A stretch of DNA of 64,000 bases, from contig NZ_CANLXG010000003.1 in assembly GCF_947495025.1 (NCBI RefSeq), positions 434,001 through 498,000 on the forward strand, read 5' to 3'. The DNA is from an uncultured Roseobacter sp. Its GTDB lineage: Bacteria; Pseudomonadota; Alphaproteobacteria; Rhodobacterales; Rhodobacteraceae. Shown in pieces: positions 45,253 through 56,438 of this stretch (position 1 is the first letter of the stretch; the number at the start of each line of letters is the position of its first letter). The notes beneath the pieces are model-generated. The model did no database searches. It worked only from the letters and a program-made list of their open reading frames with translations, and was not told the origin of the DNA. The position numbers and the translations under genes were made by a program.

Positions 45253-46231
45253 GCCCGCAGGCAAGCTCTTCGATCTGCGCCCAGACACTGTCTGCAACTT
45301 CGACCCGCTCGGCGGCTGTGCGGAACTGACCCGGAATGCGTCCTCCCTCGTCTTCTCCGACCGCTGCGACAAGAGCGTTCATCCGGGTACCGAAGTCCGG
45401 CGATACATCGGGATCCATCAGGATGTAGAACTGGCCAAGATCGTGCGGCGCACCCGTGGGAGCTTTGAGTGGTCTGACGTCCCGGGACAGCACAGAACCG
45501 GTCATACCGGCCGCGAGGATTTCGGCCATCAGACCGAAGCCCCAGCCCTTGTACCCACCCATCGGAACGAGAGATCCCTGCAGAGCCGCATCCGGATCCG
45601 TCGTAGGCCGGCCTTCGGCATCCAGCGCCCAGCCTTCCGGAATGGACTGTCCGGCGGCCTTTGCCATTGTGATTTTGCCAAGTGCGACCGTCGTCGTTGA
45701 CTGATCAAACTGCATCGCAAGGCCGCCCTCACCGTCTGGCACCGAAAAAGCAATCGGATTTGTGCCGATCACACGACTGCGCCCACCCGGTGGCGCAACA
45801 ATGGGTGACGCATTGGTGAAACCGATGCCGATCATACCGGCGCGTGCAATCTGCTCGGTGAAATACCCAAGGGACGTACAGGTATGCGCATGGCCGATTG
45901 CCAGCGTAGCTGTTCCGAACTGCCTCGCGGCATCAAGTGCTGGCGTCAGACCATGTGCAAATGCCGGTTGTGCAAAACCGTATCCTGCGTTGACGTGCAG
46001 TGTGGCAGGACGCGGTGCCGTAACAACCGGAACCGCGGCGCCATCTACCCGGCCACTCAGAAGCTGCAGACAATAGCTTTCGACGTAATACAGCCCGCAG
46101 ATACGGTTGCCATGCGCCTCTGCAGCCGCAACCGCCCGCGCAACTTCGGTCGCAGCAAATGGTTGGGCACCGTGCTTGCGCAATGCCTCTGCGGTCACCG
46201 CTTCAATCGTGGTGATATCGGTTAATGGCAT
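45236..46231 (-). CDS. Ldh-family NAD(P)-dependent oxidoreductase (malate/lactate/ureidoglycolate type)
   Basis: This 331-residue protein belongs to the type 2 malate/L-lactate dehydrogenase superfamily, seen from HGNRICGLYYVESYCLQLLSG, ATLAIGHAHTCTSLGYFTE, GGRSRVIGTNPIAFSVP and LVPMGGYKGWGFGLMAEIL. Members reduce or oxidise 2-oxo/2-hydroxy acids or cyclic imino acids such as piperideine-2-carboxylate; which applies is not visible. It lies next to the lol genes but with a separate role. Confidence 0.88.
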   Translation of the reverse strand: MPLTDITTIEAVTAEALRKHGAQPFAATEVARAVAAAEAHGNRICGLYYVESYCLQLLSGRVDGAAVPVVTAPRPATLHVNAGYGFAQPAFAHGLTPALDAARQFGTATLAIGHAHTCTSLGYFTEQIARAGMIGIGFTNASPIVAPPGGRSRVIGTNPIAFSVPDGEGGLAMQFDQSTTTVALGKITMAKAAGQSIPEGWALDAEGRPTTDPDAALQGSLVPMGGYKGWGFGLMAEILAAGMTGSVLSRDVRPLKAPTGAPHDLGQFYILMDPDVSPDFGTRMNALVAAVGEDEGGRIPGQFRTAAERVEVADSVWAQIEELACGPKPSA

Positions 46232-46307
46232 GATTTTCTCCCCGGTTGCGCGCAGATTGCGCCCAGGCAGGCGCCAAGGTCAAGCGCAACACGGCAGCAG
46301 GTGCCAG

Positions 46308-46985
46308 TCAGACAAGCAGGCCGTTTCCGAGCCTGATCTGACGATCCATCCTGACGGCGAGGTCAGGGTTGTGTGTCGCAATCACGGCCGCCAGTCCTGT
46401 GTCCCGCACCAGCTGCATCAAGGCTTCGAACACCTGATCCGAGGTTTCCGGATCCAGGTTGCCCGTCGGTTCGTCTGCAAGCAGGAGCGCAGGGCTGTTG
46501 GCCAGCGCCCGGCAAAAGGCAACGCGCTGTTGCTCGCCACCGGACAGGGCGGCAGGCCGGTGCGAAGCGCGTGACGCCAACCCAACCGATTCAAGCAGGC
46601 CCGTTGCCCGGATATCTGCGTGCGCGCGCGCGACCCCATTCGCCAGCTGTGGCAGAACCACGTTCTCCAGCGCGGAGAATTCGGGCAGCAGGTGGTGAAA
46701 CTGATAGATAAACCCGACATCCGAACGGCGAACGGCGGTACGGCGACCGTCACCCAGCCCGCTCATTTCTTCACCGGCAATCCGCACAATACCGGTGTCC
46801 GGCGTATCAAGCAGGCCGGCAATATGCAGCAAGGTGGATTTACCTGCACCGGACGGCGCAACCAGTGCAACAACCTCTCCGCGCGACACGGTCAGATCGA
46901 CGCCACGCAGCACGCTGACCTCGCCCGGTTCGCCTGGGTTGTACGCTTTGGCGATGCCCTGCAGCTCCAGCACCGGATCACTCAT
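46308..46985 (-). CDS. lolD: Lipoprotein-releasing ABC transporter ATP-binding protein LolD
   Basis: LolD powers transfer of outer-membrane lipoproteins from the inner membrane to LolA. The 225-residue protein has Walker [10 protein letters not shown], signature LSGGEQQR, Walker [16 protein letters not shown] and the H-loop THNPDLA. Its start overlaps the lolC stop by eight bases. The Lol context separates it from similar MacB-type ATPases. Confidence 0.92.
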   Translation of the reverse strand: MSDPVLELQGIAKAYNPGEPGEVSVLRGVDLTVSRGEVVALVAPSGAGKSTLLHIAGLLDTPDTGIVRIAGEEMSGLGDGRRTAVRRSDVGFIYQFHHLLPEFSALENVVLPQLANGVARAHADIRATGLLESVGLASRASHRPAALSGGEQQRVAFCRALANSPALLLADEPTGNLDPETSDQVFEALMQLVRDTGLAAVIATHNPDLAVRMDRQIRLGNGLLV

Positions 46986-48264
46986 ACCGAAGCGCCTCGA
47001 CGGGGTTCATGCGCGCGGCACGTCGCGCTGGAAAGAGGGTGACCACAAAGGACAGGCCGAGAGACAGGGCAACCGCAGACAAAACATCCCCGAGGTGCAG
47101 CTCTGCGGGCAGTGCATAGATGCCGCGGATAGACGGATCCCAGACGCCGCCGCCCATCATCACGTTCACAAAAGAAAAAATCGGATCAATGAAAATTGCG
47201 AAAAGAGAGCCGAGGATCACGCCCATCAGCGTGCCCAGCACACCGGTCGCTGCACCACAGATGAAGAATATCCGCAGCACCGAACCCTCGGTCAGACCCA
47301 TCGTGCGCAGGATGCCGATATCCCGACCCTTGTTTTTGACCAGCATTATCAGGCCCGAGACGATGTTCATTGCCGCAATCAGTACCAGGATGGACAGGAT
47401 GATGAACATCACATTGTCCTCGACTTCGAGCGCCCGCAGAAACCCGCCCGACGCATCGCGCCAGGTCCAGACCTGCGCCCGGACGCCCGCAGCCTCCAGC
47501 AACGCCGGAGACAGCCCGTCGACGTTCTCGGGGTCTTCGACCATCACCTCGATTTCGTCAGCGCGCCCCTCGCGGTTGAAGAATATCTGCGCCTCCTCAA
47601 AAGGCAGATACGCGCGCACACGATCAATGTCATACCGCCCCGCAGAGAAGATGTAGGTTACGTCGTAGGCATTGATGCGCGGCGATGTGCCGAAAGCGGT
47701 CTTTACGCCATCCGGCGAGATCAGCCGGATCCGGTCACCGATCCCGACACCGAGTTCCCGGGCCACGCCCGAAGCCAGAGCAATTCCGCTTTCAAAGCTG
47801 TTGATATCGCCCAGCGACATTTCCGCATCTGCGATACCCGGCAGGGTCCGCAGGTCGTCTCCGCTGATGCCGTAAAGATCAATGCCTGCATTACTGCCCT
47901 GTCCGGCACCCATGACCTGCGCGCGGATCAGCGGTGCCGCACGTGTGACACCGGGGACCTGGCTCAGGCGTTCTGCGAGGGCTTCGTACTCTGAAATGCT
48001 CCGGTCGATCCGGCCAGCGGCGGTGACTTCACCCAGCGAATACACCGTGACGTGCGCATTTGCTCCAAGGATCGTGCCGACGAATTCGGCCCGGAAACCC
48101 GACCGCACAGCAAGTGTTGCGATCAGGGCAAAAACGGCGAGCGTAATACCGATCAGGCTGATCCAGGTCATCGTGCTGACGCCACCTTCGGCACGGCGCG
48201 CGCGCAGATAACGCCAGGCAATCATCCATTCAAAGGCGGCAAAAGGGGCTGTGGTTCGTGCCAT
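46978..48264 (-). CDS. lolC: Lipoprotein-releasing ABC transporter permease LolC/E
   Basis: This 428-residue permease has the Lol layout: one N-terminal membrane helix after [20 protein letters not shown], a large periplasmic domain (about 50-265), and three C-terminal helices with [20 protein letters not shown]. Alphaproteobacteria often have a single LolC/E-type protein working as a homodimer; this gene would fit that. It follows DUF2937 and proS on the same strand. Confidence 0.93.
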   Translation of the reverse strand: MARTTAPFAAFEWMIAWRYLRARRAEGGVSTMTWISLIGITLAVFALIATLAVRSGFRAEFVGTILGANAHVTVYSLGEVTAAGRIDRSISEYEALAERLSQVPGVTRAAPLIRAQVMGAGQGSNAGIDLYGISGDDLRTLPGIADAEMSLGDINSFESGIALASGVARELGVGIGDRIRLISPDGVKTAFGTSPRINAYDVTYIFSAGRYDIDRVRAYLPFEEAQIFFNREGRADEIEVMVEDPENVDGLSPALLEAAGVRAQVWTWRDASGGFLRALEVEDNVMFIILSILVLIAAMNIVSGLIMLVKNKGRDIGILRTMGLTEGSVLRIFFICGAATGVLGTLMGVILGSLFAIFIDPIFSFVNVMMGGGVWDPSIRGIYALPAELHLGDVLSAVALSLGLSFVVTLFPARRAARMNPVEALRYE

Positions 48265-48318
48265 CGGTTGTCCTGCAGGGCGTATTTCCGCGCAACGTGG
48301 GGCTTTGACCCGGGCGGG

Positions 48319-48819
48319 TCAAGCAGACTGTTGCACCCGCCGCCGCGGCCAGCCCGGCAGGAGCATAAACAAAAGGCGCAATACCGCCCAGCTCAAAAGG
48401 AAACCTGCCATGGCAAACAGCGCCGTCGCCGGGGTCAGTGGCAGTGATGGCCGGAAGGCTGACCAGGCACCGCGCGCCACTTCTGCATCCGTCAGGCGGG
48501 CAGCATGATAGGCGCGCATAAAGGGGCCATGGCCGCTCAGAACCACAAGATCCGCACTGAGCGCGGCATGACGCTCAAACGTGCGCTGCATGTCCACGCG
48601 CCGGGCCTCAACAAAGGCGGAACCGGTCATCTGCGCAAGAGCCGCATCCCGCGTCAGACCCAGAGCCGCAGCAGACGCATCAAAATCGGCTACGACCTGA
48701 TCCAGCGCGTCAACCGCGCCGCCCAGTCGCTGAAGATACTGTTGCGAGAACGCGGGAAACTGGGCCGCGCCCAGCGCACCGCTGAGGCTGACTGCGAAGA
48801 TGGCTGCGCGAAGGATCAT
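48319..48819 (-). CDS. DUF2937 family membrane protein
   Basis: This 166-residue protein has an N-terminal hydrophobic segment (MILRAAIFAVSLSGALGAAQ), a helical region with QQYLQRLGGAVDALDQVVADFD, and a C-terminal membrane helix (ATALFAMAGFLLSWAVLRLLFMLL) with an Arg-rich end, which is the DUF2937 pattern. The function is unknown. ATG 48819 follows AGGAG. It lies between proS and lolC, an order common in this family of bacteria. Confidence 0.85.
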   Translation of the reverse strand: MILRAAIFAVSLSGALGAAQFPAFSQQYLQRLGGAVDALDQVVADFDASAAALGLTRDAALAQMTGSAFVEARRVDMQRTFERHAALSADLVVLSGHGPFMRAYHAARLTDAEVARGAWSAFRPSLPLTPATALFAMAGFLLSWAVLRLLFMLLPGWPRRRVQQSA

Positions 48820-48888
48820 ACCCTGCTCCTGCTCTCCCCCAGGAGGCATCGGCGGCATCATACCAGACACCGGCGGTGTCGCAAAGCG

Positions 48889-50283
48889 TCAGATATAGGT
48901 GTGGAACGATCGCTGCGCCATCATCTCCACGTGCTCGCCCGGCGCGCTGTGACCACTGTAGATACCGGCCACCGTTTTCACGGCTTCTTCAGGCGGCAGC
49001 TCTTCGCTCTCGCCGGTGCGGCGGCTGGTCAGCTCGACCACACCGTTTTTCAGACCGCGTGGCCCAACGGTGATCCGCCAGGGCAGTCCGATCAGATCCA
49101 TGGTTGCGAATTTGCCACCGGCGCGCTCGTCGCGGTCATCATAGAGCGGGTCGAGCCCGAGCGCTTTGAGCGACGCATAAAGCGCATCACAGGCACCATC
49201 CGCCTCGGCATCACCCTGTTTCAGGTTCACGATCCCGCAATGGAACGGTGTAACGCCTTCGGGCCAGATGATACCCTTGTCATCGTGGCTGGCCTCAATA
49301 ATTGCGCCCAGAAGACGGCTCACCCCGATCCCGTGACTGCCCATATGCACCGGCGTGGCCTTACCGTCCGGGCCCTGCACGGTCGCTCCCATCGCCTCGG
49401 AATACTTGGTCCCGAAATAGAAAATCTGTCCAACCTCGATACCACGCGCCGTGCGCCGCCGCTCTTCGGGAATGGCGCTGAAGAGCGCTTCGTCGTGGGT
49501 CTCGTCGGTCCGTGCGTAGAGATTGGTGAACTCCTGCATGATCGACTGGCACTGGTCCACATCGTCGAAATTGATCTCGCGGTCACCAAAAGTCAGATCA
49601 GTTACGGCGCTGTCATAGAACACCTCCGACTCGCCGGTTTCCGCCAGGACAAGAAATTCATGCGTATCATCCCCGCCAATCGGGCCGCTGTCGGCACGCA
49701 TCGGAATGGCCTGCAGACCCATCCGCTCGTAGGTACGCAGATAGCTCACCAGATGGCGGTTATAGGCATGCAGCGCATCCTCTTTGGTCAGGTCAAAATT
49801 GTACCCGTCTTTCATGTAGAATTCGCGGCCCCGCATGACACCAAACCGGGGGCGCATCTCGTCGCGGAATTTCCACTGGATATGATAGAGCGTCAGCGGC
49901 AGATCCTTATAGCTGCCCACATGAGACCGGAAGATGTCGGTGATCATCTCTTCGTTTGTAGGGCCATAGAGCATGTCCCGGTCCTGGCGGTCGCGGATGC
50001 GCAGCATTTCGGGGCCATAGGCATCATACCGCCCGCTTTCGCGCCACAGATCGGCAGGCTGCAGCGTAGGCATCAGCATCGGAATATGCCCTGCGCGCTG
50101 CTGTTCCTCGTGGACGATGTTCTCGATCTTGCGCAGAACCCGGAACCCAAGCGGCAGCCACGAATAAATCCCGGCGGCATTCTGTTTGATCATTCCTGCA
50201 CGCAGCATCAGACGATGGCTTACGATCTGCGCCTCCGCAGGATTTTCACGCAGTACAGGCAGGAAATAGCGGGTCAGGCGCAT
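48889..50283 (-). CDS. proS: Prolyl-tRNA synthetase (short, alphaproteobacterial type)
   Basis: This class II synthetase charges tRNA-Pro. The protein of about 464 residues starts [18 protein letters not shown], has motif 2 [22 protein letters not shown] and motif 3 [14 protein letters not shown], and lacks the large editing insertion of E. coli ProS, as is usual in this class. The frame is open far upstream (to 51768) but that part is the reverse of other genes, so ATG 50283 is used. Confidence 0.96.
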   Translation of the reverse strand: MRLTRYFLPVLRENPAEAQIVSHRLMLRAGMIKQNAAGIYSWLPLGFRVLRKIENIVHEEQQRAGHIPMLMPTLQPADLWRESGRYDAYGPEMLRIRDRQDRDMLYGPTNEEMITDIFRSHVGSYKDLPLTLYHIQWKFRDEMRPRFGVMRGREFYMKDGYNFDLTKEDALHAYNRHLVSYLRTYERMGLQAIPMRADSGPIGGDDTHEFLVLAETGESEVFYDSAVTDLTFGDREINFDDVDQCQSIMQEFTNLYARTDETHDEALFSAIPEERRRTARGIEVGQIFYFGTKYSEAMGATVQGPDGKATPVHMGSHGIGVSRLLGAIIEASHDDKGIIWPEGVTPFHCGIVNLKQGDAEADGACDALYASLKALGLDPLYDDRDERAGGKFATMDLIGLPWRITVGPRGLKNGVVELTSRRTGESEELPPEEAVKTVAGIYSGHSAPGEHVEMMAQRSFHTYI

Positions 50284-50445
50284 GGTACCGGGTCCTCTGG
50301 TCAGAAATCTCCGGACCTGACTATGCCAATCTGTGCGCCCCCGCAATCGGACAATCGGCGCAGCGCTGAGCGGTTTTTCACCCGGCACCCTTGAAGTGGC
50401 GGCGATGTTGGGCAATGTGGAACCCTGAACAGATCGGAGACAGAA

Positions 50446-51513
50446 ATGGCCCTGCCCGTAAGAGAACAGGTGATATGGTGGAGTACCGTTGCGGCGGTCT
50501 TTTTCATCCTGCTCTGGTTTCTGGGCCACGTGCTGCTGCCTTTTGTCCTCGGTGGCGCGATTGCCTATTTTCTGGATCCGGTCGCTGACCGTCTCGAACG
50601 GGTCGGACTGAGCCGCGTTGCCGCCACAGCCGTAATCACCATCGCCGGTGTGCTGATCTTTGTCGTTATGGCCCTGCTGATCGTTCCTACGCTGGTCAGC
50701 CAGGCACTGCAGCTTTTCGAGGTGGCGCCGGAATTTGCCCGGACCTTCACAGCCTGGCTCACCGAACGGTTCCCGACACTGCTGGACGAGGGTTCGACCG
50801 TGCGGCAATCGATCAACAGCGTTGCCGCAACAATCGAAAGCCGCGGGGCGCAGTTGCTGGAAACCGCGCTGACCTCTGCTGCGTCCCTGCTGAACGTCGT
50901 GGTTCTGTTGGTCGTGGTGCCGGTTGTCTCTGTATATCTGCTGCTGGACTGGGACCGGATGGTCGCGCGCATTGACCAGCTTTTGCCGCGTGATCATGCA
51001 CCGGTAATCCGCCGGCTTGCCAGTGACATCGACAGTACACTGGCGGCATTCATCCGCGGCATGGGTACCGTTTGCCTGATCCTCGGGACTTACTACGCCG
51101 TGGCTCTCATGCTTGTCGGGCTGCAGTTCGGCCTGGTAGTCGGGTTCGTGGCCGGGCTTGTGACCTTCATTCCTTACCTCGGCGCTCTCATCGGCGGTGC
51201 GCTGGCCATCGGTCTCGCGCTCTTTCAGTTCTGGGGCGACTGGGTCAGCATCGGACTGGTTGGCGGTATATTTGTGATCGGTCAGGTGATCGAAGGCAAC
51301 GTTCTGACTCCGAAACTGGTGGGCAGCTCGGTGGGTCTGCATCCGGTGTGGCTGATCTTTGCCCTTTCCGTCTTTGGCGCGCTCTTTGGTTTTGTCGGCA
51401 TGCTGGTCGCGGTTCCGGTTGCGGCAGCCCTGGGTGTCATTACGCGGTTTGGTGTCGAAAAATACCAGAGTTCCCTGCTTTACCGCGGCAGATCCGGACA
51501 GGACGACAGCTGA
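50446..51513 (+). CDS. AI-2E family transporter (PerM-like)
   Basis: This 355-residue protein has about eight membrane helices and the family stretch [41 protein letters not shown], then [15 protein letters not shown] and [24 protein letters not shown]. Despite the family name many members export things other than AI-2. It is followed one base later by hdaA, so it is co-transcribed with it. Confidence 0.9.
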   Translation: MALPVREQVIWWSTVAAVFFILLWFLGHVLLPFVLGGAIAYFLDPVADRLERVGLSRVAATAVITIAGVLIFVVMALLIVPTLVSQALQLFEVAPEFARTFTAWLTERFPTLLDEGSTVRQSINSVAATIESRGAQLLETALTSAASLLNVVVLLVVVPVVSVYLLLDWDRMVARIDQLLPRDHAPVIRRLASDIDSTLAAFIRGMGTVCLILGTYYAVALMLVGLQFGLVVGFVAGLVTFIPYLGALIGGALAIGLALFQFWGDWVSIGLVGGIFVIGQVIEGNVLTPKLVGSSVGLHPVWLIFALSVFGALFGFVGMLVAVPVAAALGVITRFGVEKYQSSLLYRGRSGQDDS

Positions 51514-51514
51514 C

Positions 51515-52195
51515 ATGGCCGAACAGCTCGGATTTGACCTGCCCGGTGTACCGGCGCTGGGACGCGCGGACTTTCTGGTGGCGCCCTCAAACGCTGTCGC
51601 CATCGCAATGATCGAAGGCTGGCAGGGCTGGTCCGGGCGCAAGCTGCTGCTCTCCGGACCGGAGGGATCGGGAAAGACGCATCTGACCCAGGTCTGGGCC
51701 GGACTGTCCGGCGCGCAGGTCGTCGCGGCCCAGGACCTTGCCGCAGCAGATGTACCGTTACTGGCCACAGGACATATTGCCGTCGAGGATGTTCATCTGC
51801 TCTCCGGCAATTCTGCCGAACAGACCGCACTGTTTCATCTGCACAACATGGTGCTTGCAGAGGGCAACAGCCTGCTCCTGACAGGCTGCGGCGCACCTGC
51901 GCACTGGGGAATTGACCTGCCCGATCTCGCCAGTCGCCTGGCAGGCACCACTGTGGCGCAGCTGGAGCCACCTGATGACGCGCTGCTGGCCGCGCTGCTG
52001 GCAAAGCTTTTTTCCGACCGCCAGCTTTCTCCGAAACCTGAGGTCATCTCCTATCTGGTCCGCCGCATTGATCGGTCCTTTGCCGGTGCCAGGGAAATAG
52101 TCGCAGCGCTGGATGCCGCATCACTTGCCCGCAAATGCGCTGTTACACGCGGACTTGCAGCCACGTTACTGGACAAAGGTGGTCCCTCCGGCTGA
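51515..52195 (+). CDS. hdaA: HdaA, DnaA-like ATPase of replication control
   Basis: HdaA promotes hydrolysis of DnaA-bound ATP after initiation. The 226-residue protein has Walker [13 protein letters not shown] and a DnaA/Hda-like AAA+ core ([25 protein letters not shown]). It has no DNA-binding domain IV, which fits Hda rather than DnaA. It starts one base after the AI-2E gene and is followed by ppk, the usual alphaproteobacterial order. Confidence 0.9.
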   Translation: MAEQLGFDLPGVPALGRADFLVAPSNAVAIAMIEGWQGWSGRKLLLSGPEGSGKTHLTQVWAGLSGAQVVAAQDLAAADVPLLATGHIAVEDVHLLSGNSAEQTALFHLHNMVLAEGNSLLLTGCGAPAHWGIDLPDLASRLAGTTVAQLEPPDDALLAALLAKLFSDRQLSPKPEVISYLVRRIDRSFAGAREIVAALDAASLARKCAVTRGLAATLLDKGGPSG

Positions 52196-52238
52196 AACCT
52201 GTCACTGTGACGTTACACATTTCACGCACAAGGCCCGC

Positions 52239-54413
52239 ATGACCCACGCCGATTTTCTGTCAGCTGATTTCCCCGCACCCGTATCCGTTCCGGAGCTTGA
52301 CCCATGCAGCAAAGCGCGGTTCTTCAATCGCGAACTCAGCTGGCTCGGGTTCAACTGGCGCGTGGTCGAAGAGGCAGAGAACCCCAGGGTTCCGTTGCTC
52401 GAACGCCTGCGTTTTCTGTCGATTTCAGCCAATAACCTGGATGAATTCTACACCGTCCGCGTCGCAGGTCTGAGGGAACTTGCCCATGCGGGAAATACGA
52501 CGCCGGGCGCCGACGGTCTGACCCCGGCAGAGCAACTGGTGCTGATTGACCAGAATGCCCGCAGCCTGATGGAAACACAGCAGAAAGTCCTGGTAACGCT
52601 GCTGACGGAAATGGAAGAACAGAATATCTCCGTTCTGCGCAACGGTGATCTGTCTGACGAGGAAAGGGTTTACCTTGAGGACGTGTTCCTGACACAGGTC
52701 TTTGCCGTTCTGTCACCTCTGGCGATTGACCCCGCCCACCCTTTTCCGTTTATCCCCAACACAGGCTATGCGCTGGCGCTGCAGCTTGAACGGATTTCTG
52801 ACAAGCGGCCCCTGCAGGCGCTTCTGCCAATTCCGGCCCAGATCGACCGCTTTATCGCACTTCCCGCACCAGAGGGGCACCACCGTTTTCTGCCGCTGGA
52901 AGAACTGCTGGTGATGAATGTTCAGGGGCTGTTCCCGGGTTATCGCCTGATGGATCACTTTGAATTCCGGGTGCTGCGGGACAGCGATCTTGAAGTCGAG
53001 GAAGAGGCCGAGGACCTTGTGCGCGAGTTCGAGGTAGCTCTGAAACGCCGGCGCCGTGGCGAGGTCGTGCGGCTGACCCACTCTGCGGGTGCTCCCACGA
53101 AACTCAAGGCCGTGATCATGGAAGAGCTTGGCGTTGGCGCCGAGGAAGTCATCGAGATTGATGGCATGATCGGGTCGGCAGATCTCAGCGAACTGGTGCT
53201 CGACAGCCGCCCGGACCTTCTGTGGCCCAGCTTTACGCCGCGGGTACCGGAGCGGGTCACTGACTTTGACGGGGACATGCTCGCCGCGATCCGCAACAAG
53301 GATATGCTGCTGCATCACCCCTATGAGACCTTCGATATGGTTGTGCGCTTTCTGCAACAGGCAGCGCGCGACCCCAAGGTCGTTGCCATCAAGCAGACGC
53401 TGTACAGAACTTCACGCGACAGCCCGATCGTCGAAGCGCTCTGTGAAGCCGCCGAAGAGGGCAAATCGGTCACGGCACTGGTAGAGCTCAAAGCACGCTT
53501 TGACGAGGCCGCCAATATACGCCAGTCCCGGCGCCTTGAACGCGCGGGCGCACATGTGGTCTATGGTTTTCTTGATCTGAAAACCCACGCAAAGATCTCG
53601 ACTGTGGTGCGTCGCGAAGGCAATCAGCTGATTACCTACACGCACTATGGCACAGGCAATTACCACCCGATCACCGCACGGGTTTATACCGATCTGTCCT
53701 TTTTCACCTGCGACACACGCCTTGGCCGTGACGCCACGAAAGTGTTCAATTACCTTTCCGGATACGCCCAGCCTGAACAGCTGGACAACCTCGCGATCTC
53801 GCCGATATCGCTGAAAACGCGCCTGCTTGAACTGATAGCAGCCGAAGCAGAGCACGCGCGGGTCGGAAAGCCAGCCGTCATCTGGGCCAAGATGAACTCG
53901 CTCATCGACAGCGAAGTAATCGATGCGCTCTATGCTGCCAGCCAGGCCGGCGTCAGCATAAGCCTGGTAATCCGGGGCATCTGTGGTCTGCGACCGGGCA
54001 TCAGCGGTCTGAGCGAAAACATCCGCGTAAAGTCTATCGTCGGCCGGTTCCTCGAGCATTCACGCATCGTGTGTTTTGGCAACGGCGCGGGCCTGCCACA
54101 TAAAAAAGCGCGCGTATTTATCTCTTCTGCGGACTGGATGGGACGCAATCTGAACCGCCGCGTTGAAACGCTTGTCGAGATCGACAATGCTACGGTCAAA
54201 GCGCAGATTGTTGGCCAGATCATGGCGGCCAATCTGGCAGATGTCGCACAGAGCTGGGTCATGAACCCGGATGGTACCTTTATCCGCCCCCCCCTGCAGG
54301 AGGGAACCTTTGCCTTTAACTGTCACCGGTTTTTTATGGAAAACCCCTCGCTTTCCGGGCGGGGGTCGGCCGGCGCATCAGATGTTCCCAAACTGACACA
54401 TACCGAAGACTGA
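52239..54413 (+). CDS. ppk1: Polyphosphate kinase 1
   Basis: PPK1 makes inorganic polyphosphate from ATP. The 724-residue protein has the N-terminal [19 protein letters not shown], the middle domain, and the two phospholipase-D-like catalytic domains with the phospho-accepting histidine in [14 protein letters not shown] (about residue 448) and the YGTGNYHP stretch. Length is standard. It lies directly before ppx, so synthesis and breakdown of polyphosphate are encoded side by side. Confidence 0.96.
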   Translation: MTHADFLSADFPAPVSVPELDPCSKARFFNRELSWLGFNWRVVEEAENPRVPLLERLRFLSISANNLDEFYTVRVAGLRELAHAGNTTPGADGLTPAEQLVLIDQNARSLMETQQKVLVTLLTEMEEQNISVLRNGDLSDEERVYLEDVFLTQVFAVLSPLAIDPAHPFPFIPNTGYALALQLERISDKRPLQALLPIPAQIDRFIALPAPEGHHRFLPLEELLVMNVQGLFPGYRLMDHFEFRVLRDSDLEVEEEAEDLVREFEVALKRRRRGEVVRLTHSAGAPTKLKAVIMEELGVGAEEVIEIDGMIGSADLSELVLDSRPDLLWPSFTPRVPERVTDFDGDMLAAIRNKDMLLHHPYETFDMVVRFLQQAARDPKVVAIKQTLYRTSRDSPIVEALCEAAEEGKSVTALVELKARFDEAANIRQSRRLERAGAHVVYGFLDLKTHAKISTVVRREGNQLITYTHYGTGNYHPITARVYTDLSFFTCDTRLGRDATKVFNYLSGYAQPEQLDNLAISPISLKTRLLELIAAEAEHARVGKPAVIWAKMNSLIDSEVIDALYAASQAGVSISLVIRGICGLRPGISGLSENIRVKSIVGRFLEHSRIVCFGNGAGLPHKKARVFISSADWMGRNLNRRVETLVEIDNATVKAQIVGQIMAANLADVAQSWVMNPDGTFIRPPLQEGTFAFNCHRFFMENPSLSGRGSAGASDVPKLTHTED

Positions 54414-54497
54414 CAGGCTTTTTGCCGCGTCCCGTCAGCACCGCATTGACCCAGGCCACGATTTTGCACAGGGTGTCGGCGAAGCTGCGGACACTCT

Positions 54498-56066
54498 ATG
54501 AATCAGCACCCGGATACCCCCGCCCCCGTCGCGCAGGATGCGGCACACCCGGACGCGGGGCTTTTCGGCCGTCCGCTTTTTGAGGATCCGAGCGCCCGCG
54601 CACTCTCGCGTGTTGGTGTTGTTGACGTCGGATCAAACTCGGTGCGCCTCGTGGTTTTCGATGGCGCCGCCCGGTCACCTGCCTATTTCTACAACGAGAA
54701 GATAATGTGTGCGCTTGGCGCGGGCCTGTCTGAATCCGGTGTTCTGAACCCCGAAGGCCGCCTGCGTGCGCTCAGTGCGCTGCGCAGGTTCCAGCACCTG
54801 GCGCAGGGCATGGGACTGCCTGCGCTGACGGTTGTGGCCACGGCGGCAGTGCGGGATGCCAGCGACGGTGCGGACTTCTGCGAAGAAGTCAGACGCGAGA
54901 CCGGCCTGCGGATCTGGGTGATCGACGGGGAAGAAGAAGCCCGTCTTTCAGCTCAGGGCGTCCTGCTGGGCTGGCCGGGGTCTTATGGCCTTGTGTGCGA
55001 TATCGGCGGCTCGTCGATGGAACTGGCCGAAATCAGCGGTGGCCGCGTCGGCAAACGGATGACATCTTCGCTGGGGCCGCTGAAACTGCGGGATATCTCC
55101 GGCGGACGCAAAGGGCGCGAACGACACATTCGCGAGACCCTGGAAAAAATGCGCGACGTCATGGGCGACCAGCGTGACCGGTTGTTCCTTGTGGGTGGTT
55201 CCTGGCGGGCGATTGCGCGGATCGACATGCACCGGCGCGGGTATCCGCTGCACGTTCTGCATGAGTACCGGATGACCGCCCGCAGCGTAACCGCAACCGT
55301 AAAATATATACAAAGCGCCGATCTGTCCGAACTGCGCAGTGCCTGCGGTATTTCCTCTGCGCGGATGAGCCTTGTGCCTCTGGCGGCTGAGGTTCTCAAG
55401 CGGCTGGTGCGCACGTTTCGCCCCAAGGACATCGCACTGTCCAGCTATGGTATCCGCGAAGGCATGCTGTACGAGCAGATGCCGCAGCGGTTGCGCGACC
55501 GTGATCCGCTGATCGAAGCCTGCCGGTTCGCCGAAGCCAAGGATGCGCGGATGCCCGGTTTCGGCAAACTGCTCTACGCCTTTATCCATCCGCTTTTCCG
55601 CAATGTTCCGGAGGCGCGCCGCAGACTGATCAAAGCTGCGTGCCTGTTGCACGATGTTAGCTGGCGTGCCCATCCCGATTACCGTGCAGAGACCTGTTTT
55701 GACAACGCGACCCGCGCCAATCTGGGTGGCCTGAAGCACTCCGAGCGGGTATTTCTGGGGCTCGCACTGCTGCACCGCTATTCCAATAAACGCGAAGGCA
55801 CGCGGTTTGAGAACCTCTATGAGCTGATCGACGAGAAAACGCGGCTGGATGCCGAGATTCTGGGCAAGGCCATGCGCTTTGGCGCCATGCTGTGGATGAC
55901 CCAGGATGCCGAACGGGGAACGCTGCGGTGGTACCCCAAAAAGAGACTGCTGGAACTGCGCCTGACCGAAGACATGGTGCCCCTTTTCGGCGAGGTCGCA
56001 GAAGCGCGCCTGATGTCACTGGCCGCATCGCTTCAGGCATCTGTGGAAATCAGGCGGAAGCGCTAG
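54498..56066 (+). CDS. ppx: Exopolyphosphatase (Ppx/GppA family)
   Basis: This enzyme splits orthophosphate from polyphosphate ends, or pppGpp in GppA-type members. The 522-residue protein has the actin-like N-terminal motif GVVDVGSNSVRLVVFD and the second phosphate motif VCDIGGSSMELAEI, followed by a C-terminal helical domain. The position next to ppk supports Ppx. It overlaps the convergent small secreted-protein gene by four bases. Confidence 0.92.
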   Translation: MNQHPDTPAPVAQDAAHPDAGLFGRPLFEDPSARALSRVGVVDVGSNSVRLVVFDGAARSPAYFYNEKIMCALGAGLSESGVLNPEGRLRALSALRRFQHLAQGMGLPALTVVATAAVRDASDGADFCEEVRRETGLRIWVIDGEEEARLSAQGVLLGWPGSYGLVCDIGGSSMELAEISGGRVGKRMTSSLGPLKLRDISGGRKGRERHIRETLEKMRDVMGDQRDRLFLVGGSWRAIARIDMHRRGYPLHVLHEYRMTARSVTATVKYIQSADLSELRSACGISSARMSLVPLAAEVLKRLVRTFRPKDIALSSYGIREGMLYEQMPQRLRDRDPLIEACRFAEAKDARMPGFGKLLYAFIHPLFRNVPEARRRLIKAACLLHDVSWRAHPDYRAETCFDNATRANLGGLKHSERVFLGLALLHRYSNKREGTRFENLYELIDEKTRLDAEILGKAMRFGAMLWMTQDAERGTLRWYPKKRLLELRLTEDMVPLFGEVAEARLMSLAASLQASVEIRRKR

Positions 56067-56401
56067 AGGTCGATCGACGGAGGCATGGTTTCGTCATCCT
56101 CCGGCTTCGGGATTTCCGGAGCCGCCGGTTTGCGCCGGATGATGATATCGCCATTGTCCAGAATTTCGGGGGCTTCATAGACAGACCAGTCCTCGACCTG
56201 CCGCATCAGATCAGTCAGCGCGGGGCCCATCTGTGCCATGAAATCTGAAAGCCCTTCGAGAGCAGGTTCCGCCTCCAGCAACAGACCTTCCAGAAACTGT
56301 TGCAGACCCCGCTCCATCATTGAGGGCGGTCCCTGTTCTTCTGCCTGTGCCGGGAGCGCCGTCAGCGCAGCGGCGAAAATGATCGCATTCATCTGTGACA
56401 T
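56063..56401 (-). CDS. Small secreted protein, acidic, unknown
   Basis: This product of about 112 residues has a signal peptide (MSQMNAIIFAAALTALPAQA) followed by an acidic helical region (MERGLQQFLEGLLLEAEPALEGL ... MGPALTDLMRQVEDW) and a proline/acid-rich tail. I recognise no family by name; proteins like it are common in Roseobacters. ATG 56401 or 56392 are both possible. It follows the EEP nuclease gene after 37 bases. Confidence 0.7.
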   Translation of the reverse strand: MSQMNAIIFAAALTALPAQAEEQGPPSMMERGLQQFLEGLLLEAEPALEGLSDFMAQMGPALTDLMRQVEDWSVYEAPEILDNGDIIIRRKPAAPEIPKPEDDETMPPSIDL

Positions 56402-56438
56402 AGCGCCAGCATACAGCATCTGCCGCGATTCTCCGATG

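Noticed and set aside
48505..50394. A 629-codon plus-strand open frame opposite proS and DUF2937
   Set aside because: It is the mirror of proS and neighbouring minus-strand genes. Its product is low-complexity, rich in His, Arg and Gln, and shows no domain. High GC makes such antisense frames long.
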